From the NCBI GenBank assembly GCA_963642455.1, contig CAVIGM010000035.1, positions 1 through 12,496 of the forward strand: 12,496 bases of DNA, given 5' to 3'. Each line of letters starts with the position of its first letter. Position 1 is the stretch's first letter. Source of the stretch: Crickella sp963642455 (GTDB lineage Bacteria; Bacillota; Clostridia; Peptostreptococcales; Anaerovoracaceae). Below the pieces are notes generated by a model that was given only the letters and a program-made list of their open reading frames with translations, was not told the origin of the DNA and made no database searches. Both the position numbers and the translations under genes were made by a program. This document shows positions 7,514 through 12,496 of the stretch, in pieces.

Positions 7514-8395
7514 ATGTTGAAGTCGAAAATATGCAAAGTATTGAAAGAGTATTCGATTATTCTGCTTGGCAGTGCGTTATATGGTCTGGCATTTGATTGG
7601 TTGTTTGAGCCTAACAATATTGTAGTTGGCGGTTTTACCGGTCTTGCACAGACACTGAATCATTACATTTCGGCGTGTCCGGTCGGCGTGGTTGTTATTG
7701 TCCTGAACGTACCGCTCTTCATCATCGGTATCAAAATTCAGGGCGCCAAGTTGCTGTGGTCGTCGATTTTTGCCATGGTGACAAGCTCGCTTGCCATAGA
7801 CATAATTTCGCAGTTCATAGAATTCAAGCCGATGGACGACCTTCTGTTAGTGTGTGTACTCGGCGGCGCATTAGTTGGAATCAGCTTGGGCATGCAGCTT
7901 TCGGTGGGAGCCACAACAGGTGGAACGGAGCTTGCCGCGACGCTACTCAAATACAAATTCAAGCATATTCAAATCGGAAAAATTTGCCTGATAATTGATT
8001 TGTGCATCGTAGCAATCTATACGCTTGCTTTTCATACCTATCACGAAGCACTGTATGCGGTAATCGCAATGTATGTCAGCACCACTGCAATGGATACGGT
8101 TATTTATGGTCGCAAAATATCTAAGGTAGCGTGCATTATTTGCAGCAACGACAGCAACGGCAGCAAGCTGATGAATTACTTAATCCAAATGGATCTTGGA
8201 ATTACCGAAATTGAAGCAAAGGGAGGCTTCAGTAACGCTAATAAGAAGGTGCTGATATGCGCCTTCAAGCCAAGCCGAATCGCAATTATTAAGAATGCCG
8301 TTGTCCAATATGACCCCGATGCTTTCGTCATCGTCTGCGATGCGCAGGAAGTCTACGGCGAGGGCTTCGCGGAATGCATGCTGAACAGCATTTAA
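7514..8395 (+). CDS. YitT family membrane protein (YitT membrane domain plus DUF2179)
   Basis: The protein has 293 residues from the preferred start, or 297 from ATG 7502. The N-terminal two thirds contain at least five hydrophobic helices (roughly 13-31, 56-75, 80-98, 106-125 and 151-170). They carry family-typical segments: EPNNIVVGGFTG after the first helix and GATTGGTELAA before the fifth. The soluble C-terminal part, from about residue 205, is the DUF2179 domain (KVACIICS through DAQEVYGEGF). YitT proteins are widespread in Bacillota as inner-membrane proteins of unsettled transport or sensing function, so no substrate is claimed. The gene is about 50 bases after sbcC without an intervening terminator and is followed at once by a clear one, which makes it the likely last gene of the unit. 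Confidence 0.9.
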   Translation: MLKSKICKVLKEYSIILLGSALYGLAFDWLFEPNNIVVGGFTGLAQTLNHYISACPVGVVVIVLNVPLFIIGIKIQGAKLLWSSIFAMVTSSLAIDIISQFIEFKPMDDLLLVCVLGGALVGISLGMQLSVGATTGGTELAATLLKYKFKHIQIGKICLIIDLCIVAIYTLAFHTYHEALYAVIAMYVSTTAMDTVIYGRKISKVACIICSNDSNGSKLMNYLIQMDLGITEIEAKGGFSNANKKVLICAFKPSRIAIIKNAVVQYDPDAFVIVCDAQEVYGEGFAECMLNSI

Positions 8396-8399
8396 GCGA

Positions 8400-8425
8400 G
8401 GCGTGTCTGCCACGCCGTTTCTTTT
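8400..8425 (+). terminator. Rho-independent terminator after the YitT-family gene
   Basis: The arms GGCGTG (8400-8405) and CACGCC (8411-8416) form a GC-rich 6-base-pair stem with a 5-base loop. It is followed by GTTTCTTTT. It begins five bases after the stop codon at 8393-8395 and closes the upstream unit. Confidence 0.8.
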
Positions 8426-8452
8426 GACTAATGCGCACACAAGTGGTAGAAT
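8424..8452 (+). promoter_or_regulatory. Sigma-A promoter for the acyl-CoA synthetase-greA-lysS unit
   Basis: TTGACT (8424-8429) and TAGAAT (8447-8452) are separated by the ideal 17 bases, and a TG at 8444-8445 adds an extended -10. Transcription would start near 8459, about 32 bases before the GTG at 8491. The first two T of the -35 box are the last two of the upstream terminator's T-run. Confidence 0.8.
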
Positions 8453-8490
8453 ATTCTGTAAAAATTTGAGCTACAGGAGGATTTGCAAAA

Positions 8491-10389
8491 GTGAGTAACA
8501 AGGTATTGATGCCGGCCGTAATGACCGGAGACAGAGTTCTTAGTAAGGAAGATTACGCTGCAAAGAAGGCTGCCGAGATGGCAGACATGCAGAAGTATGT
8601 AGACGCAATTCAGGGAAGCAGCGATCCAATAGTAATGTATAGAAAAGGCCGTGCGGTTACGGACATCAAGGAGATGCTCGAGAGCAGTGCCGCACTATAC
8701 GGAGACAAGGCCCTTTATCATCAGATTATGCCAGGCGAGAGTGAATATACAGAGATTAGCTACAACGAGGCTCTCTCTGATGTAAATGCGCTTGGAACAG
8801 CAATGATAGCAAGAGGAATGCAAGGCTGGCACGTTGGCGTTATCGGCGCTAACTGCTACGAGTGGTCCGAGTCCTATTACACAGTGCTCGGCGGAATCGG
8901 AATTGCCGTTCCTTTGGATAAGGAGCTGAACGAAGACGAGCTCTCGCAGCTTGTCAACGAAGGCGAGGTTAAGGCTGTAATTTGCATGCCTAAATACTAC
9001 GATAAGTTCAAGCAAATGAAAGAAAGCGGCAAGACCGGACTCGAGTGTGTAATCGAGGTTACTGCGGCAAGAAGAGACCAGGACGAGGAATTCGCACACG
9101 AAGACGAGGCGAACGGACTTCTTTCTTGGAACGCTCTCAGAGCCGAGGGAAGGAAGCTGCTTGAGAATGGCGACACAAGATACCTCGACGCACAGATAGA
9201 CTATAACGGCATTGCAGCTATCGTATTTACAAGCGGAACAACAGGAAATGCGAAGGGCGTAATGCTCTCGAACCGCAACCTTTGCGCAGACGTTATGGTC
9301 GCACAGACCTACCTCGAGGTAAAACCAGAGGACATTTTCTTCTCGGTTCTGCCAATTCACCACACCTACGAGTGTACTTGCTCCATGCTCGAGGGCATGT
9401 ACTGCGGAGCATCACTCGCTTTTTGCAGAGGCCTCAAGTACATACAGAAGGATATGCAGAATGTTAAGCCAAGCTTCCTGCTCGCAGTTCCGCTGATCTT
9501 CGAGAAATTCTACAACGGAATCATCAAGACCATTCGCAAGGAAGGCAAAGAGAAGGCTTTCAATACTCTCTTCAAGATAAATAATTTCACAAGCAAGATC
9601 GGCATCGACATCACAAAGGGAACCGTTGCAACGATTATGGGTAACTTCGGCGGCAACATTCGCATGTTCATCGCAGGAGGAGCAAAGGTCGACCCTGAAG
9701 TTCTTGAGTTTTTCAAGAAAATGGGTATTAAGACTTTGCAGGGTTACGGCCTCACAGAGACGGCACCTATGGTTGCGCTCAACCCTGACCAGTGGAAGTA
9801 TATGAACAGCAATTCCGCAGGAAGAGTTCTGCAGGCAACAGAGTGCAAGATTGATGGCAAGGACGAAGACGGAATCGGAGAGATTTGCTTCAGAGGACCA
9901 CAGGTTATGCTCGGATACTACAAGAAGCCGGAGGCAACTGCTGAGGTCATCGATGAAGAGGGCTGGTTCCACACAGGCGACCTTGGATACCTTGACGACA
10001 ATAACTACGTATTTATAACAGGTCGAAAGAAGAACGTAATCATTACGGCTAACGGCAAGAACGTTTTCCCAGAAGAGCTCGAGGGCTACCTGATTCGAAG
10101 CAAATTCGTTGAAGAGTGCATGGTCTGGGGCGACGAGGAGAACGAGGATCCTCTTAAGAGAGGAATTTATGCAACAATCAAGCCGGATGTTGAGAATGTA
10201 ACTAACGAGCTTGGCGAGGGCTACACGGATGAGCAGCTCGAGGAGCTTCTCTGGAAGGAAGTGGACGCAATCAACAACACAATGCCACTCTTTAAGAAAA
10301 TCTCGCACGTCGTTGTTCGTAACAGAGACTTCAACAAGACAACAGGAATGAAGATCAGAAGATTTATCGCGGACAACAAGCTCGCTTAA
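8491..10389 (+). CDS. AMP-forming long-chain acyl-CoA synthetase (fatty acid CoA ligase)
   Basis: The 632-residue enzyme belongs to the ANL superfamily. It activates a carboxylic acid with ATP to an acyl-adenylate and transfers the acyl group to coenzyme A. Visible core motifs are the phosphate loop TSGTTGNAKG (247-256), GYGLTETAP (418-426), the ribose-binding Asp497 in HTGDLG, Arg512 in the hinge GRKKN, and the C-terminal catalytic Lys621 in GMKIRR. The insertion between the first two motifs (LIFEKFYNGI onward), together with the overall length, matches the long-chain (FadD/Faa-like) branch rather than acetyl-CoA synthetase. The precise substrate cannot be read from the sequence. The start is GTG with AGGAGG at 8475-8480. 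It has its own promoter and is the first gene before greA, with no terminator between them. It probably feeds exogenous fatty acids into lipid synthesis. Confidence 0.92.
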   Translation: MSNKVLMPAVMTGDRVLSKEDYAAKKAAEMADMQKYVDAIQGSSDPIVMYRKGRAVTDIKEMLESSAALYGDKALYHQIMPGESEYTEISYNEALSDVNALGTAMIARGMQGWHVGVIGANCYEWSESYYTVLGGIGIAVPLDKELNEDELSQLVNEGEVKAVICMPKYYDKFKQMKESGKTGLECVIEVTAARRDQDEEFAHEDEANGLLSWNALRAEGRKLLENGDTRYLDAQIDYNGIAAIVFTSGTTGNAKGVMLSNRNLCADVMVAQTYLEVKPEDIFFSVLPIHHTYECTCSMLEGMYCGASLAFCRGLKYIQKDMQNVKPSFLLAVPLIFEKFYNGIIKTIRKEGKEKAFNTLFKINNFTSKIGIDITKGTVATIMGNFGGNIRMFIAGGAKVDPEVLEFFKKMGIKTLQGYGLTETAPMVALNPDQWKYMNSNSAGRVLQATECKIDGKDEDGIGEICFRGPQVMLGYYKKPEATAEVIDEEGWFHTGDLGYLDDNNYVFITGRKKNVIITANGKNVFPEELEGYLIRSKFVEECMVWGDEENEDPLKRGIYATIKPDVENVTNELGEGYTDEQLEELLWKEVDAINNTMPLFKKISHVVVRNRDFNKTTGMKIRRFIADNKLA

Positions 10390-10449
10390 TCAGTACGGAT
10401 TAACGATTTGACACTAATTAACGTTAACGGCCACGAAAGGAGAAGAGCC

Positions 10450-10938
10450 ATGGCACATAATGTAAATGAAATGACAAGAGAGGGTTATAACGCCCTAACC
10501 GCAGAGCTTGAACATCTTATTACCGTCGTTCGTAAAGAGAATGCCGAGAGACTCAAGGAAGCTATCTCACTTGGAGATATTTCCGAGAACGCTGAATACG
10601 ATGCAGCTAAGGATGCTCAGGCAGAAACCGAAGATAGAATCAACGCGATCGAGGCACAGCTTCGTACAGCAATCGTAGTCGAGAACGACGATGATGAGGA
10701 CGAGACAACCGTTCAGACAGGCCGTTTTGTAACACTCAAGGATCTCACCGAGGAGAACATGGGAGATGTTGTAGAGTACAAAATCGTAGGATCATCAGAG
10801 GCTGACCCATTTAACGGCAAGCTTTCAAATGCGTCACTTGTTGGAAATCACATTCTCGGATGCAAGGCAGGTGACATAGTTGAGTTCCAGGTACCGGACG
10901 GAGTCGCTAAGTACGAGATCGTTGAGGTAAGGAGATAG
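10450..10938 (+). CDS. greA: Transcription elongation factor GreA
   Basis: The 162-residue protein rescues backtracked RNA polymerase by stimulating cleavage of the displaced RNA 3' end. The N-terminal coiled-coil finger carries the signature GDISENAEYDAAK, whose acidic tip residues are Asp43 and Glu46. The C-terminal FKBP-like domain (about 85-162) binds the polymerase. Length is normal. The ATG at 10450 is chosen because AAAGGAGAAG at 10436-10445 precedes it. A TTG 42 bases upstream in frame would add an unrelated peptide. lysS follows after seven bases, and its ribosome binding site lies within the greA 3' end, so the two are translated from one message. Confidence 0.95.
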   Translation: MAHNVNEMTREGYNALTAELEHLITVVRKENAERLKEAISLGDISENAEYDAAKDAQAETEDRINAIEAQLRTAIVVENDDDEDETTVQTGRFVTLKDLTEENMGDVVEYKIVGSSEADPFNGKLSNASLVGNHILGCKAGDIVEFQVPDGVAKYEIVEVRR

Positions 10939-10945
10939 AAGAATA

Positions 10946-12496
10946 ATGGCAGATAACAATAACCAGCAGGAAGTTAAGGAACTGACCGCCGCTGAGGTTA
11001 ACGAGCAACGACAGATCAAGAGAAACAAGCTGCAGGAACTTCGCGACATGGGCCGCGACCCTTTTGTAGAAGAAACATGGGAAGTTACAGCTCACAGCCA
11101 GCAGATCAAAGATGAGTTCGACGCCTTAGAGGACCAAGAAGTATCCGTTGCAGGAAGAATCATGGCTTTCAGAAGAATGGGCAAGGTTGCCTTCGTCGAT
11201 TTGCTTGACAAGGACGGCCGCATTCAGGTCTTCGTTGCGCGCGATAATATCACGGCTGAGGAATATCAGATATTCAAGACCTACGATGTGGGCGACATTC
11301 TCGGCATTAAAGGCGTTGTTTTCAAGACAAAGACCGGCGAGATCAGCATAAGAGCAGAGCAGGTAGTGCTGCTGTGCAAGTCCATTCAGGTGCTTCCAAA
11401 TAAATGGCACGGCCTCAAGGATACTGACCTTAGATATCGCCAGAGATACGTGGACCTCATCATGAACGAGGATGTGCGCGAGACTTTCCGCAAAAGGTCA
11501 AAGATTATCTCGACGATGCGCAAGGTGCTCGAGGAGGACTATGGCCTGATGGAGGTGGAGACACCTGTACTTGGCAACATCGCAGGCGGCGCTGCCGCAA
11601 GACCTTTTCTTACACACCACAACAGCTTAGATATCGACATGACAATGAGAATTTCCCTTGAGCTTCACCTCAAGAGACTCATCGTCGGAGGCCTCGATGG
11701 CGTGTATGAGATAGGCAAAGTTTTCCGTAACGAGGGTATGGATAAGAACCACAGCCCTGAGTTCACATCAATGGAGGCGTACAAGGCTTATGTTAACCTC
11801 GAGACTATGATGGATCTCATGGAGCAGGTTACATATAAATGCGCAATGGCTGTTAACGGCTCGCCTATTATTAAATACGGAGATAAGGAATTCGACGTTA
11901 CGCCGCCATGGAATAAGATTGATATGACTGAGGCGGTAATTAAGACGACGGGAATTCCGTTCGATAAGATTACAAGCGATGAAGAGGCTGTGGCTGCGGC
12001 TAAGGCTTACGGAATGAATTTCGAGGACCTCAAGGAGTCCGAACTCACAAGGGGCAAAATCATCGCTGAGATGTTCGAGGATTATTGCGAGGACATCCCG
12101 GGCTTCCTCGACGGACCTTGCTTCGTATGCGGTCATCCGGTTGAGGTATCGCCTCTCGCAAAGAAGGATCCTAAGGACCCAAGAATTACAAGGCGTTTCG
12201 AGTCATATATTAACGGTTGGGAGCTTAGCAATGCGTTCTCCGAGCTGAATGACCCTATCGACCAATATGAGAGATTCGCAGAGCAGCAAAGACAGCTCGA
12301 CCTTGGAATCGACGACGAAGCTCATCCAATGGATACGGATTTCGTAAATGCGCTCGAGGTTGGAATGCCTCCAACGGGCGGCATCGGAATCGGCGTTGAC
12401 AGACTCGTTATGCTGCTTACAGACAGCGCAACGATAAGAGACGTGCAGCTCTTCCCAACGATGAAGTCGCTCGACTCCGATAAGAAGTCAAAGAAA
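10946..12496 (+). CDS. lysS: Class II lysyl-tRNA synthetase, C-terminal tail cut by window edge
   Basis: 517 codons are open to the last base with no stop, so the extreme C-terminus is missing. The enzyme charges tRNA-Lys with lysine. After a hydrophilic start comes the OB-fold anticodon-binding domain (about 65-150, containing VSVAGRIMAFRRMGK). The class II catalytic domain follows, with AGGAAARPF near motif 1, motif 2 FRNEGMDKNHSPEF (260-273) and motif 3 GIGVDRLVML (from 481). The family hallmarks PVEVSPLAKK and AFSELNDPIDQ are present. In motif 2 the usual His-Asn-Pro-Glu-Phe reads His-Ser-Pro-Glu-Phe, and the preceding Arg is Asn. A Lys/Ser/Asp-rich extension follows IRDVQLFP, where many relatives nearly end. 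The ribosome binding site is AAGGAG at 10929-10934, inside greA. Confidence 0.96.
   Translation, partial: MADNNNQQEVKELTAAEVNEQRQIKRNKLQELRDMGRDPFVEETWEVTAHSQQIKDEFDALEDQEVSVAGRIMAFRRMGKVAFVDLLDKDGRIQVFVARDNITAEEYQIFKTYDVGDILGIKGVVFKTKTGEISIRAEQVVLLCKSIQVLPNKWHGLKDTDLRYRQRYVDLIMNEDVRETFRKRSKIISTMRKVLEEDYGLMEVETPVLGNIAGGAAARPFLTHHNSLDIDMTMRISLELHLKRLIVGGLDGVYEIGKVFRNEGMDKNHSPEFTSMEAYKAYVNLETMMDLMEQVTYKCAMAVNGSPIIKYGDKEFDVTPPWNKIDMTEAVIKTTGIPFDKITSDEEAVAAAKAYGMNFEDLKESELTRGKIIAEMFEDYCEDIPGFLDGPCFVCGHPVEVSPLAKKDPKDPRITRRFESYINGWELSNAFSELNDPIDQYERFAEQQRQLDLGIDDEAHPMDTDFVNALEVGMPPTGGIGIGVDRLVMLLTDSATIRDVQLFPTMKSLDSDKKSKK

Noticed and set aside
10408..10413. Perfect TTGACA before greA as a -35 box
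   Set aside because: No -10-like sequence lies 16-18 bases downstream (the bases there are CCACGA), so it is unlikely to be a promoter.
10418..10427. TTAACGTTAA palindrome before greA
   Set aside because: It is a short AT-rich palindrome with no T-run, so it is neither a terminator nor a supportable operator.

Overview
The window looks like chromosomal DNA from a low-to-medium GC Gram-positive bacterium, most likely a Clostridia-class member of the Bacillota. The grounds are strong AGGAGG-type ribosome binding sites, sigma-A type promoters, a YitT-family membrane protein, an apparent ECF-transporter tail and a greA-lysS pair. I cannot name the genus.

Layout, all genes on the + strand. At the left edge is the last part of a membrane protein that resembles the C-terminus of an ECF transporter substrate-binding (S) component (2-88). 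A gene-poor stretch follows (89-605). It holds a long hairpin (355-408) and an extended -10 promoter (445-475). Next come three genes I cannot assign to a characterised function: a zinc-ribbon membrane protein with a PASTA-like C-terminal domain (606-1292), a small alpha/beta protein (1332-1991), and a 516-residue protein with a glycine-zipper membrane region and a C-terminal array of ETF-x-x pentapeptide repeats (1994-3544). Only 18 bases later begins the complete SbcCD DNA-repair nuclease, sbcD then sbcC with an ATGA overlap (3563-7461). A YitT-family membrane protein follows (7514-8395) and ends at a rho-independent terminator (8400-8425).

The gaps from 606 to 8395 are short and contain no visible terminator. 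The unknown trio, sbcDC and the YitT gene could therefore form one transcription unit starting near 482 and ending near 8425. A second unit starts at a well-formed sigma-A promoter whose -35 box abuts the first terminator (8424-8452). It carries an AMP-forming acyl-CoA synthetase (8491-10389), greA (10450-10938) and lysS (10946 to beyond the window edge). It joins fatty-acid activation to core transcription and translation functions.

The part most worth attention is the uncharacterised trio. The second and third genes are 2 bases apart, so they are probably translationally coupled. The third looks like a membrane-active protein with an unusual repeat tail, and the set sits directly upstream of a DNA-end processing nuclease. 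A stress-response or phage-defence role is a reasonable hypothesis, but nothing in the sequence proves it.
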